Assembly: GCA_035465955.1 (NCBI GenBank)
Contig: DATIVK010000213.1
Location: forward strand, 1 to 36,057
DNA length: 36,057 nt
Origin: DATIVK01 sp035465955
GTDB taxonomy: Bacteria; Myxococcota; Myxococcia; Myxococcales; Anaeromyxobacteraceae
Reading direction: 5' to 3'
Part shown: positions 15,868 through 25,344 of the stretch, piece after piece
How the letters are laid out: every line of letters starts with the position of its first letter
Numbering within the stretch: position 1 is the stretch's first letter
Translations under genes and position numbers: made by a program
The notes under the pieces: model-generated
Told to the model about the DNA's origin: nothing
Databases searched by the model: none
Seen by the model: the letters and a program-made list of their open reading frames with translations, nothing else

Positions 15868-16680
15868 TCAGGGCTCCAGGATGCCGGTCGAGGCGAGCTG
15901 CAGCTCGTCCCCCTCGATGCGGCCGAGGAGCCGGAGCAGGCCGTCGAGCACGGTGACGGGGTGGGGCGGGCAGCCGGGGATGAAGAGGTCCACCGGGACG
16001 CCGGGGATGGCTCCGTCGGCCCCGCCGTGGCAGGCGGGGCTCCCCTTGAACGGTCCGCCCGAGCAGGCGCAGGCCCCCACGGCGATGAGCAGCTTCGGCG
16101 CGGGCGTCGCCTCCCAGGTCTCGACGAGCGCCCGGCGCATGTTCCCGGTCACCGGGCCGGTGACGACGACGCCGTCGGCGTGGCGCGGTGAGGCGACGAA
16201 CTGGATGCCGAAGCGTGAGAGGTCGAACTGGACGTTCCCGGCGGCGTTCAACTCCGCCTCGCAGCCGTTGCAGCCGCCGGCGGAGACCTGCCGCAGCTTG
16301 AGCGACCGCCCGAAGAGCCTCCGCGCCTTCGCGTCCAGCGCCTCCGCGAGCTGGGGCGCGTCGCCCGTCAACGTCAGCGCCTCGCGGCGCCGGGCCGAGA
16401 GCCGGTAGTCGCGCGTGAAGACGATCCCGCCCTCGTTGCAGGCCTCCTCGCAGCGGCCGCAGAAGACGCAGGCGCCGGTGTCGAGCGCGACCCTGCCGGG
16501 CGCGGGGCGGGTGATCGCGTCGGTGGGGCAGGCCTCCTCGCACTCGCGGCAGCCCTCCCGGCAGCGCTGCGCCTGGATCGCCGGACGGCCGCGGAAGCGC
16601 TCGGGGAAGCGGGCCGGGCCGTCGGGGTACGCGATGGTCTGGCGGCCGAGCCGGAGGCGGGTGCGGAGGATGCCGGTCAT
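15868..16680 (-). CDS. Ehr cluster 1 small subunit: ferredoxin-NuoB/HyfI fusion
   Basis: A 270-residue cytoplasm-facing electron-transfer subunit. The N-terminal ferredoxin domain has two [4Fe-4S] sites: Cys40, 44, 47, 51 (CRE-GCRECEEACP, with three residues instead of two after the first Cys) and Cys71, 74, 77, 81 (CVFCGRCEEAC). The C-terminal half is NuoB/HyfI-like with the proximal-cluster ligands: GGCNGC (137, 140), GAC (204) and PGCPP (237). The fusion replaces separate HyfH and HyfI proteins. About 20 extra C-terminal residues are absent from its cluster 2 counterpart. It is the last gene of a tightly packed six-gene operon, 13 bases after the large subunit. Confidence 0.92.
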   Translation of the reverse strand: MTGILRTRLRLGRQTIAYPDGPARFPERFRGRPAIQAQRCREGCRECEEACPTDAITRPAPGRVALDTGACVFCGRCEEACNEGGIVFTRDYRLSARRREALTLTGDAPQLAEALDAKARRLFGRSLKLRQVSAGGCNGCEAELNAAGNVQFDLSRFGIQFVASPRHADGVVVTGPVTGNMRRALVETWEATPAPKLLIAVGACACSGGPFKGSPACHGGADGAIPGVPVDLFIPGCPPHPVTVLDGLLRLLGRIEGDELQLASTGILEP

Positions 16681-16693
16681 CTGAACACCTCCA

Positions 16694-18181
16694 TCAAAGA
16701 TCGTGCCCGCAGTAGGAGAGGTTGAAGCTCTTGTTGCAGAGCGGGAAGTCGGAGATCTGCCCCCCGCGCATCGCGACCTGCAGCCCCATCCAGTCGTGGA
16801 ACGAGGGGTCGACGATCTCGTACCGGGCGAACCGCCCGTCCGGCCCGGTGACCACCGCGTGGCAGATCTCGCCGCGCCACCCCTCGACGAGCGAGACGGT
16901 CACGCGGTCGGGCGCGAGCGGTCCGACGCTCGCGCGCACCGGGCCGGGCGGCAGCGTGCTCAGGGCGTCCACGACGAAGAGGGCGGCGTGGCGCGCCTCC
17001 TCGAAGCGGACCCACGCGCGGGAGTGCACGTCGCCGTCCTCGCCGGTGACCCGGGGGATCGGCCGCGCGTCGTAAGGGGGGAACGGGTGCGAGCGCCGCG
17101 CGTCGACGTCGAGGCCGCTCGCGCGCGCCGCCGGCCCGACGAGGCCGAGGGTGCGGGCGGTCTCCGGGCCCACGGTGCCGGTGCCATCGGTGCGGTCGCG
17201 GACCGACGGCGAGCGGAAGAAGAGCCCGGCGGCGGCGTCGACGCGGTCCCAGGCGTCCTGCACGCGCGCGGCGAGGCGCGCGGCCGCGTCGTCGGGCAGG
17301 TCGAACCGGACGCCACCCGGCACGACGAGGGCGCGCCCGAAGCGGTTCCCGCAGATCTCGGCGAGGGCGTTGAGGAACTCGGCGCGGAGCGCGCCGCAGT
17401 ACGACGCGGTCGGCAGGAACGCCACGTCGCCCGCGAGGGCGCCGAGGTCGCCCACGTGGTTCGCGAGCCGCTCCAGCTCCAGCGCGACGGCGCGGAGGGC
17501 GGCGGCCCGCGCCGGCACGGTCGCGCCGGCGAGCGCCTCCTGCGCCCGCGCGGCCGCGAGGGCGTGTCCGACGACCGTGTCCCCCGCGATCGACTCGACG
17601 AGCGCGTCGGTGCGGCGCGTCGGTCCGCCCGCGAGCAGCGCCTGCACCCCGCGGTGCTGGTAGCCGAGCGAGATCTCGAGGTGGAAGACGTGCTCGCCGT
17701 GGCACAGGAAGCGGAAGTGGCCCGGCTCGATGATCCCCGCGTGGACGGGCCCCACGGCCACCTCGTGGATCGACTCGCCCTCCATCTCGAAGAAGGACGA
17801 GGGCGCGTCCATGCCGCGCTCGAAGCGGACCGGCTTGGGCCACGGATGGCCCTCCGGGACGACGCCGAACTGCTCGAGGAGCTGGCGCTCGAAGAGCTGG
17901 ACCGCCGGGAACTCGTCGGCGAGCGACGGCAGCGAGTCGCCCGCCACCGTCGCGAGCAGGCCGAGCGTCCCCTCGCGATCGCTCGCGAGGACGGCCGTCA
18001 GGAGCGCCTTCCCCTCGCCGGCGGGGACCGGCCGGCCGAACCAGGCGACGAGCCGGGCCTTCGCCGTCAGGGCGTCCGCGACGGCCTGCTGGAAGTCCGC
18101 GGGGCGCAGGAGCGGCACGTCGGCAGCCTCCACCGCCTGCGCGCAGCGCGCGATCAGGATCCGCCGGTCCAGGTCGGCCAT
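16694..18181 (-). CDS. Ehr cluster 1 large subunit: fused NuoCD/HyfG-like, lacking [NiFe] ligands
   Basis: A 495-residue fusion of a NuoC-like N-terminus (FERQLLEQFGVVPEGHPWPK) and a NuoD/HyfG-like C-terminus. The quinone/active-site loop GPVHAGIIEPGHFRF and LGYQHRG are kept. The N-terminal CGIC of hydrogenase large subunits is replaced by AGDT (residues 199-202 in ESIAGDTVVGHA). The C-terminal DPCxxC is replaced: the protein ends CNKSFNLSYCGHDL, with Cys482 and Cys491 at other positions. It therefore cannot bind a NiFe(CN)2CO centre in the known way, which places it with the Ehr family. It has no C-terminal extension for maturation cleavage. Confidence 0.92.
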   Translation of the reverse strand: MADLDRRILIARCAQAVEAADVPLLRPADFQQAVADALTAKARLVAWFGRPVPAGEGKALLTAVLASDREGTLGLLATVAGDSLPSLADEFPAVQLFERQLLEQFGVVPEGHPWPKPVRFERGMDAPSSFFEMEGESIHEVAVGPVHAGIIEPGHFRFLCHGEHVFHLEISLGYQHRGVQALLAGGPTRRTDALVESIAGDTVVGHALAAARAQEALAGATVPARAAALRAVALELERLANHVGDLGALAGDVAFLPTASYCGALRAEFLNALAEICGNRFGRALVVPGGVRFDLPDDAAARLAARVQDAWDRVDAAAGLFFRSPSVRDRTDGTGTVGPETARTLGLVGPAARASGLDVDARRSHPFPPYDARPIPRVTGEDGDVHSRAWVRFEEARHAALFVVDALSTLPPGPVRASVGPLAPDRVTVSLVEGWRGEICHAVVTGPDGRFARYEIVDPSFHDWMGLQVAMRGGQISDFPLCNKSFNLSYCGHDL

Positions 18182-18187
18182 GTTCGC

Positions 18188-19612
<1,425 letters not shown>

Positions 19613-19621
19613 GGTCGGTCC

Positions 19622-20269
19622 TCAGTCCTTGAGCGTCGTGAGGCGGCTGGTGTCGAGGGACGAGAAGGCGCGCTGCAGGTCGAACATCACGAGCCCCATC
19701 ACGAAGACCGCGGCCAGAAGGTCGAGGAGCACGCCCGCCTCCACCATCACCGGCATGAGGTCGGCGAGGAGCTGGCCGAAGACGAAGACGCCGTTCTCCA
19801 GGACGAGGAAGCCGAGGACCTGGGTCACCGCCTTCCGGCGCGTCATGAGGAGCAGCAGGCCGGTCCAGGCCGTGGTGATCGCCGTCGGGACCAGCATGGG
19901 GTGCCGCCCCGGGATGGGGAGCGGGAGGTCGGAGGTCCAGGTGAACGCGACCGCCGCGCCGACGGCGCCGAAGAAGAGGGTGGAGGCGTAGCCGACGATC
20001 GGGGCGAGTTCCCGGTGCGGCGCGGACTCGCGCGTCGCCCAGTTCATCAGGAGCGGGATCGCGATCGCCTTCACGACGAGGGCGCCGGCCGCGAGCGCCA
20101 CCACGTGGACCGCGTGCAGGCCGTTCCCGGCGAGGAGCACGGGGAGGGCGGCGAGGAGCGCCCCCTGGACGGCGACCGCGCGGATCCCCGTCTTCGGCCT
20201 CGAGGACGCGAGCAGGAAGAAGTCGACGAGGACCACCAGGACGAGGACGAGGTCGAGGGGGGCTCGCAC
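19622..20269 (-). CDS. Ehr cluster 1 HyfE-like membrane subunit
   Basis: A 215-residue protein with about six to seven membrane segments. HyfE-type proteins combine a NuoK-like core with extra helices. The position between the NuoH- and NuoN-like genes and the segments VLGFLVLENGVFVFGQ and VEAGVLLDLLAAVFVMG (with the buried glutamates) support this. The start is GTG at 20269, three bases after the upstream stop. It should complete the ion path between the NuoH-like and the antiporter-like subunits. Confidence 0.87.
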   Translation of the reverse strand: MRAPLDLVLVLVVLVDFFLLASSRPKTGIRAVAVQGALLAALPVLLAGNGLHAVHVVALAAGALVVKAIAIPLLMNWATRESAPHRELAPIVGYASTLFFGAVGAAVAFTWTSDLPLPIPGRHPMLVPTAITTAWTGLLLLMTRRKAVTQVLGFLVLENGVFVFGQLLADLMPVMVEAGVLLDLLAAVFVMGLVMFDLQRAFSSLDTSRLTTLKD

Positions 20270-20272
20270 CGT

Positions 20273-21181
20273 TCACCTCAGGAGCAGGACCAGCGCGAAG
20301 GCCGACAGGGCCGACGCGCCGATCAGGAGCTGGGGGACCCGCAGCAGGCGCAGCCGGGCCATCGTCGACTCGACGACGCCGATCGCGATCGCGAAGAGCA
20401 CCTGGCCGCCGAGGAAGGCCGCGAAGGCCAGCCACGGCTCCTGGGCCAGCGCCCCGAGGGAGAGCCGCACGACGAGGGCGCCGAAGAGGTAGAGCTTGAG
20501 CGCCGCGCCGTACTGGATCAGGGCGAGGTCCGGCCCCGAGTGATCGAGCACCATGACCTCGTGGATCATCGTCAGCTCGAGGTGCGTCGAGGGGTCGTCC
20601 ACGGGGACGCGCGCGTTCTCGGCCAGCGCGACGACGAAGACGGAGACCGCCACGAGCAGCAGCGCCGGTCCGTCCGTCCACCAGACCGGCTGGAGCTGGA
20701 GCCCGAGCATGTGCGAGAGGTCCAGGGCGCGCGTGGAGCGCGCGAGCGAGACGAGGCCGAGGAAGAGCGCCGGCTCGGCGACCGCCGAGTAGGTCGCCTC
20801 GCGCGCCGCCCCCATCCCCTCGAAGGAGGAGCCGGTGTCGAGGGCAGCGAGGACGGTGGCGAAGCGCCCGAGCCCCAGCAGGTAGGCGAAGAGGACGAAG
20901 TCGCCGCCGAAGCGGACCAGCGCCGCGGGCGCCCCCAGCGGGACGAGGAGGCCGGCGGCGAGCGTCGCGGCGAGCGCGACCGCCGGCCCCGCCCGGAAGA
21001 TCCAGGTGGTCGTCCGGCTGAAGACCGCCCCCTTTCCCGCGAGCCGGAGCAGGTCGCGCCAGGGCTGGAGCAGGGGCGGCCCCGTGCGCCCCGCGAAGAC
21101 CGCCTTGACGCGCCCGATCACCCCGGGCAGGAGCGGCGCGCCGAGCAGGAAGGCGACGATCTGGAGGAGGGCGAGCGTCAT
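20273..21181 (-). CDS. Ehr cluster 1 NuoH/HyfC-like membrane anchor
   Basis: A 302-residue protein with about eight membrane segments. NuoH/HyfC signatures: AVFAGRTGPPLLQPWRDLLR after helix 1, DTGSSFEGMGAAREAT, and ENARVPVDDPSTHLELTMIH, the acidic cytoplasmic loop. This subunit links the hydrophilic arm with the membrane arm and lines the quinone site in complex I; in group 4 hydrogenases it couples redox energy to ion movement. ATG 21181 lies four bases after the upstream stop. Confidence 0.92.
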   Translation of the reverse strand: MTLALLQIVAFLLGAPLLPGVIGRVKAVFAGRTGPPLLQPWRDLLRLAGKGAVFSRTTTWIFRAGPAVALAATLAAGLLVPLGAPAALVRFGGDFVLFAYLLGLGRFATVLAALDTGSSFEGMGAAREATYSAVAEPALFLGLVSLARSTRALDLSHMLGLQLQPVWWTDGPALLLVAVSVFVVALAENARVPVDDPSTHLELTMIHEVMVLDHSGPDLALIQYGAALKLYLFGALVVRLSLGALAQEPWLAFAAFLGGQVLFAIAIGVVESTMARLRLLRVPQLLIGASALSAFALVLLLR

Positions 21182-21185
21182 CGTC

Positions 21186-23174
21186 TCACCAGACCGCGTA
21201 CCAGCCGAGGAGGGTGAGGAGGCCGAGGACGACCAGGAGCGCCTGGAACTGGACCCGCCCGATGAAGTGGGCCCGGACCCGCTCGGCGAAGCGGGCGCCG
21301 CGGCCGGCGGCCGGGACGATCACGACGTCGAGGACCGTGTCGGGGACGCTCGAGTCGAAGGAGGCGTGGCGCGGGAAGGGACCCGCCGGGATCACGACGC
21401 GCGTCTTGGGGAAGAAGACCCAGCCGAAGCGCAGGACGAGGGAGTCCGCGAAGGAGGAGCCGGTGTACTGCATCCGCGCCGTCGGCCTCGCGAAGCCGCA
21501 GCCCCACGTCGGCGCGGCCGGCTGGGGCCCGCGGAGCCGCGCGCGGCGCCAGAGCAGGACGGCGCCGACCGCGAGGAGCAGCGTCGCGGCGACTCCGCTG
21601 ATGCGGGCGGCGCTCCGGACGCCGCCCGCGGCGAGGTCCGTCACCACGTCCGGCGGCAGGCGCGCCCACTCCGCGGCGGCGGCGGAGAGCGCGGGGAGGA
21701 CCGCCACGGGCAGCAGCCCGATGAGCACGCAGACGGCCGCGAGCACCCCCATCGGCGCGATCATCGCAGGCGGCGGCTCGTGCGCGTGGGCCACGTGGCC
21801 GGAGCGGGCGTGTCCCAGGAAGACCGCGCCGAAGACCTTGGCGAAGCAGGCGGCGGCGAGGCCGCCCACCAGCGCGAGGGCGGGGACGGCGATCAGCGCG
21901 AGCTGGAGCGGCGAGGCCGCGGGCGCCAGCGTCGCCTGCATCGCGCCCAGGTAGACGAGCCACTCGGACGCGAAGCCGTTCAGCGGGGGCAGGCCGCTGA
22001 TGGCCGTGGCCCCGACGAGGAAGAGGGCGGCGGTGACCGGCATGGCGCGGGAGAGGCCGCCCAGGTGGTCGATCTCGCGGGTGCCGGTGGCGTGGTGCAC
22101 GGCCCCGGCGCCGAGGAAGAGGAGCCCCTTGAACGTGGCGTGGTTCACCACGTGGAGCACGGCGCCGGAGAAGCCGAGGACGACGAGCGCCGGCTGCGCG
22201 TAGGTCCGCCCGAGGAGCGCGAGCCCCGCCCCCATGGCGATGATCCCGATGTTCTCCACCGAGTGGTACGCGAGCAGCCGCTTCAGGTCGTGCTGGGCGA
22301 GGGCGAACCCGACGCCGAGGACGGCCGAGGCGGCGCCGGCCGCGAGGAGGGTGGCGCCCCACGCCGGCGGCGGCGCGTCGAAGAAGCCAGTGACGCGGAG
22401 GATGCCGTAGATCCCGGTCTTGAGCAGCACGCCGGACATCAGCGCGGAGACGTGGCTCGGGGCGGCGGCGTGGGCGCCCGGGAGCCAGAAGTGGAGCGGG
22501 ACGAGCCCCGCCTTCAGGCCGAAGCCGCAGAGCGCGAGGGCGAAGATCCAGCCGGAGGCCGCGGCCCCGGCGGGAAGGCCCGCCATCGCGGCGAACTCGA
22601 ACGAGCCGGCGAGCCGCCCGAGCAGGGCGAAGAGGGCGAAGAGCGCCAGGTTCCCGACGTGCGCCGCGGCCAGGTAGACGAAGGCGGCGCGCTGGACGTC
22701 GGGCCGCTCGTGCTCCGTGAGGACGAGCAGGAAGCCGGCGAGCGCCATGACCTCCCACGCCGCGAGGAAGAGGATGGCGTTGGCGCTGACGCAGACGAGG
22801 GCCATCGCGCCGGTCACGAGGCCGAAGTAGATCTGGAGGCGGATCGAGGACGCGCCGCGGGTGGCCTGCGGCCAGTAGCCGAGGCCGTAGACGGAGCCGA
22901 GCGCGGGGACGCCGAGGATCGGCAGGAGGAAGAGGGCCGAGAGGGCGTCCACCCGGATCGACAGCGCGCCGCCCGGCGTCGACCATCGGAAGGCGAGCGA
23001 AGGGGTGGGGCCGCCGAGGGCGATCAGGGCGCCCGCGATCCCGAGGAGGGCGCCGGTCACGAGGAGCGCCGTCGCGAACCGTTGACCCACCTCCGGTCTG
23101 CGGCGGAGGGCGAGCGCCGCGCCACCGCTCAGGGAGGTGAGGAGGACCGACGCGAGGATGAGGGGCGCACTCAT
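21186..23174 (-). CDS. Ehr cluster 1 antiporter-like subunit (NuoL/HyfB-like)
   Basis: A 662-residue polytopic protein, first gene of cluster 1. Family motifs: AAWEVMALAGFLLVL (with the conserved Glu), FGLKAGLVPLHFWLPGAH (channel Lys), QHDLKRLLAYHSVENIG and, near the C-terminus, CGFARPTARMQYTGSSF, the HyfB-type signature. ATG 23174 (MSAPLILASVL) is chosen because the sigma54 promoter at 23197-23212 lies between it and an upstream in-frame ATG at 23243. The N-terminus also aligns with that of the cluster 2 protein. No strong ribosome binding site is seen. Confidence 0.9.
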   Translation of the reverse strand: MSAPLILASVLLTSLSGGAALALRRRPEVGQRFATALLVTGALLGIAGALIALGGPTPSLAFRWSTPGGALSIRVDALSALFLLPILGVPALGSVYGLGYWPQATRGASSIRLQIYFGLVTGAMALVCVSANAILFLAAWEVMALAGFLLVLTEHERPDVQRAAFVYLAAAHVGNLALFALFALLGRLAGSFEFAAMAGLPAGAAASGWIFALALCGFGLKAGLVPLHFWLPGAHAAAPSHVSALMSGVLLKTGIYGILRVTGFFDAPPPAWGATLLAAGAASAVLGVGFALAQHDLKRLLAYHSVENIGIIAMGAGLALLGRTYAQPALVVLGFSGAVLHVVNHATFKGLLFLGAGAVHHATGTREIDHLGGLSRAMPVTAALFLVGATAISGLPPLNGFASEWLVYLGAMQATLAPAASPLQLALIAVPALALVGGLAAACFAKVFGAVFLGHARSGHVAHAHEPPPAMIAPMGVLAAVCVLIGLLPVAVLPALSAAAAEWARLPPDVVTDLAAGGVRSAARISGVAATLLLAVGAVLLWRRARLRGPQPAAPTWGCGFARPTARMQYTGSSFADSLVLRFGWVFFPKTRVVIPAGPFPRHASFDSSVPDTVLDVVIVPAAGRGARFAERVRAHFIGRVQFQALLVVLGLLTLLGWYAVW

Positions 23175-23196
23175 CGCGTGACTCGCAGGAAACAAA

Positions 23197-23212
23197 AGCA
23201 CGAAGCAGGCCA
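23197..23212 (-). promoter_or_regulatory. Sigma54 (-24/-12) promoter of Ehr cluster 1
   Basis: On the minus strand: TGGCCTG-CTTC-GTGCT, against the consensus TGGCACG-N4-TTGCW. GG and GC are exactly 10 bases apart. The expected start point is about 12 bases before ATG 23174. It matches the cluster 2 promoter at 14 of 16 positions. Confidence 0.75.
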
Positions 23213-23286
23213 TCCGTCCAACGGGGGAGAATGGGGCGTTCACTGCCTGATCGCGCGGAGGTCCGGCCCCGGGAGCCTTGCCCGGT

Positions 23287-23301
23287 GTGCCGAATCGGCA
23301 C
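23287..23301. promoter_or_regulatory. Palindromic operator / upstream activator site, copy 1
   Basis: GTGCCGAATCGGCAC: perfect 6-base arms around a 3-base centre. It lies 75 bases upstream of the -24 box of cluster 1 and 30 bases before the regulator ATG, so it could serve both as enhancer site and as autoregulatory operator. The Fis-type helix-turn-helix of the adjacent activator is the likely reader. Confidence 0.7.
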
Positions 23302-23331
23302 TAACCTCTCCGGCTCGCCGACGGAGGCGTC

Positions 23332-24762
23332 ATGCCGAAGAGCCGCAGCCTGGGGATGGACCGGAGGTGCCTCGTCGTGAAGCCCGCGGGGGGGGGCGGC
23401 CCCGCCGTCTCTCGCGCGCTCGCCGCGGCCGGCTTCCAGGTCCTCGGCTGCCACGCCGAGGGGGAGGCGCTGGCGGCGCTCGATCGGGAGCCGCTCGCCC
23501 TCGTCCTCGTGGCGCAGGCGATGGGGCCGGTGGCCATCTCCTCCGTGGTGGCGCGGGCGGGCCACCAGCACCCGGAGGTCCCCGTCGTCGTGCTCGGGGC
23601 GGCCGGGAGCGTGCAGGAGGCCGTGGACGCGATGCAGCAGGGGGCGGCCGACTACCTCGCCCCGCCGTTCGACGCGGAGTCGCTCCTCGCGCGGGTCCGG
23701 CGCGTCCTCGAGCGGGGGAGCACGGCGTCGGCGGCCGCCGTGCCCGCGCCCCCGGCGGCCGCGTCGCCCTTCGCCGGGCTGGTCGGCTCCTCGCCCGTGA
23801 TCCGGCGGGTCCTCGCGACGATCGAGAAGATCTCGCGCTACAAGACGAGCGTCCTCGTGCTGGGTGAGAGCGGGAGCGGGAAGGAGCTGATCGCGCGGGC
23901 CCTGCACGCGCGCGGCCCGCGCCGCGGCCAGCTCTTCGTCCCCATCAACTGCGCGACGCTGGGCCGGGAGCTGCTCGAGAACGAGCTCTTCGGGCACGAG
24001 AAGGGGGCCTTCACCGGCGCCGACGAGCGGAAGAAGGGGCTCTTCGAGCTGGCGGACGGCGGCACGCTCTTCCTCGACGAGATCGGCGAGATGGACCCGT
24101 CGACCCAGGCGAAGCTGCTGCGCGTCCTGGAGCGCAACGAGTTCCGGCGCGTGGGCGGGACCGGCAAGGTCCAGGTCGATCTCTCGGTGATCGCCGCGAC
24201 GAACCGGGACATCGAGGAGGCGATCCGCCAGGGGAAGTTCCGCGAGGACCTCTACTACCGGCTCAAGGTGGTGACGCTCACCATCCCCCCGCTGCGTGAG
24301 CGCAAGGAGGACATCCCGGCGCTCATCGAGACCTTCATCGCCGACTTCAACCGGCGTCACGACGGGAAGATCCGGGGGCTCTCCCCCCAGGCGCTCGCGC
24401 TCCTGATGGCGCACGCCTGGCCGGGGAACGTCCGCGAGCTGAAGAACGCCGTGGAGAGCGCCGCCATCCTCGCCGCCGGCGAGACGATCGGCGCCGACGG
24501 CTTCGCGGACCTCGCGCGGCGTCAGGTGCAGGGCACGGGAGAGGGGGCCCGGACCGCCGAGGGGGCCGTGGTCACGATCCCCGTCGGCGCGTCGCTGGCG
24601 CAGGCCGAGCGCCAGCTGATCGCCGCCACGCTCCGGCGCCACCGGAACAAGCGCGAGGCGGCGCGCGTGCTCGGCATCGGGCTGCGGACCCTCTACACCA
24701 AGCTGAAGCAGCACCCGGTCCCGGCCCTCCCTGGAGCTCGTGCCGAATCGGCACAGAAGTGA
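23332..24762 (+). CDS. Sigma54-dependent transcriptional activator with degenerate receiver domain
   Basis: A 476-residue NtrC-like activator. Residues ~10-125 have a receiver fold, but all phosphorylation residues are lost: the acidic pair is replaced around K17-P18, the phosphoacceptor Asp by Ala61 (LVLVAQAMG), the Thr/Ser by Gly89, and the Lys by Pro111 (DYLAPPFD). The AAA+ domain (~145-375) is intact: Walker A GESGSGKE, the sigma54 contact GAFTGA at 225-230, Walker B GGTLFLDE, and the R-finger region. The C-terminus (~425-465) has a Fis-type helix-turn-helix (KREAARVLGIGLRTLYTKL). ATG 23332 follows GGAGG. It sits between the two clusters and probably controls both. How it is switched is unclear. 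Confidence 0.95.
   Translation: MPKSRSLGMDRRCLVVKPAGGGGPAVSRALAAAGFQVLGCHAEGEALAALDREPLALVLVAQAMGPVAISSVVARAGHQHPEVPVVVLGAAGSVQEAVDAMQQGAADYLAPPFDAESLLARVRRVLERGSTASAAAVPAPPAAASPFAGLVGSSPVIRRVLATIEKISRYKTSVLVLGESGSGKELIARALHARGPRRGQLFVPINCATLGRELLENELFGHEKGAFTGADERKKGLFELADGGTLFLDEIGEMDPSTQAKLLRVLERNEFRRVGGTGKVQVDLSVIAATNRDIEEAIRQGKFREDLYYRLKVVTLTIPPLRERKEDIPALIETFIADFNRRHDGKIRGLSPQALALLMAHAWPGNVRELKNAVESAAILAAGETIGADGFADLARRQVQGTGEGARTAEGAVVTIPVGASLAQAERQLIAATLRRHRNKREAARVLGIGLRTLYTKLKQHPVPALPGARAESAQK
24740..24754. promoter_or_regulatory. Palindromic operator / upstream activator site, copy 2
   Basis: GTGCCGAATCGGCAC, identical to copy 1. It lies within the last codons of the activator gene, about 95 bases before the -24 box of cluster 2. 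Confidence 0.7.
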
Positions 24763-24767
24763 TGGCG

Positions 24768-24782
24768 GTGCCGAAACGGCAC
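24768..24782. promoter_or_regulatory. Palindromic operator / upstream activator site, copy 3
   Basis: GTGCCGAAACGGCAC: the same arms with a different centre. It is 28 bases from copy 2 and 66 bases before the -24 box of cluster 2. Paired sites with such spacing are typical for sigma54 activators that assemble as oligomers. Confidence 0.7.
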
Positions 24783-24848
24783 GCCTCCCTCGGCACCCAC
24801 CGTCCGCGCGGCGACCGGAAGTCGGCCGCTTCTGCGCCCGCGGGGCGC

Positions 24849-24864
24849 TGGCCCGCTTCCTGCT
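24849..24864 (+). promoter_or_regulatory. Sigma54 (-24/-12) promoter of Ehr cluster 2
   Basis: TGGCCCG-CTTC-CTGCT, with GG and GC 10 bases apart. The expected start point is near 24875, about 10 bases before the GTG of the receiver-like gene. It matches the cluster 1 promoter closely on the opposite strand. Confidence 0.75.
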
Positions 24865-24884
24865 AAGCGGCGAGCCCAGCTGCC

Positions 24885-25277
24885 GTGCCGACCCGCTCAC
24901 AGCCTCCTCGCGCCCGCCCCCTCCTCGTCGTCGCCCCTTCGCCGACGGAAAGGGGAGAGCTCTTCGCCGGGCTCGAGGCGCGGGACGGCTTCGAGATCGT
25001 CTACGCCGGCACCGTCGGTGAGGCGGTCCAGGCGCTCCGCGACCGGCCGGTCGCGCTGCTCATCGCCGCGCCCGAGCTGCCCGCGGCGGAGGTGACCGCG
25101 CTGCTGGCGTCGAAGGAGAAGGTCCGCCCGGCGCTCCCGGTGCTGGTCATCCGCAACCGCCAGTCCGAGGAGCCCGCGGGGTGGGAGCGGCCCGGCGTCG
25201 GCGTGCTCCGGCGTCCGCTGCTGCCCGAGGCGCTCGGCCGGTCGGTTGAAGTGGTCCTCGGCTTGAAGACGACGTGA
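24885..25277 (+). CDS. Stand-alone receiver-like protein without phosphorylation residues
   Basis: A 130-residue protein with the alternating strand/helix pattern of a response-regulator receiver domain: LLVVAPSPTERGELFAGL, FEIVYAGTVGEAVQAL, VALLIAAPELPAAEV, LPVLVIRNRQ and VGVLRRPLLPEAL. The phosphoacceptor Asp is replaced by Ala (about residue 61), the N-terminal acidic pair is missing and the conserved Lys is Arg110. It starts at GTG 24885 just behind the sigma54 promoter, so it is the first gene of the cluster 2 transcript, 67 bases before the NuoL-like gene. It may act by binding a partner, perhaps the equally degenerate activator. Confidence 0.75.
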   Translation: MPTRSQPPRARPLLVVAPSPTERGELFAGLEARDGFEIVYAGTVGEAVQALRDRPVALLIAAPELPAAEVTALLASKEKVRPALPVLVIRNRQSEEPAGWERPGVGVLRRPLLPEALGRSVEVVLGLKTT

Positions 25278-25344
25278 TGGAGCTGGCACCGATGCAGAGT
25301 GCAGGTGGATGGGCGTTCGCGCCGCGGCGCGACGGGAGGCGGGC

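Noticed and set aside
16677..16700. TGA at the end of the cluster 1 large subunit as a selenocysteine codon
   Set aside because: The cluster 2 paralogue ends at the same place, also with TGA; what follows is not conserved, and no SECIS-like stem was seen.
16694..18181. Hydrogenase activity of the large subunits
   Set aside because: Order and fold are those of group 4 hydrogenases, but all four Ni-binding cysteines are absent in both copies and no maturation genes are in the window.
23175..23243. Upstream ATG (23243) as start of the cluster 1 NuoL-like gene
   Set aside because: It would lie upstream of the sigma54 promoter, and the extra 23 residues have no counterpart in the paralogue.
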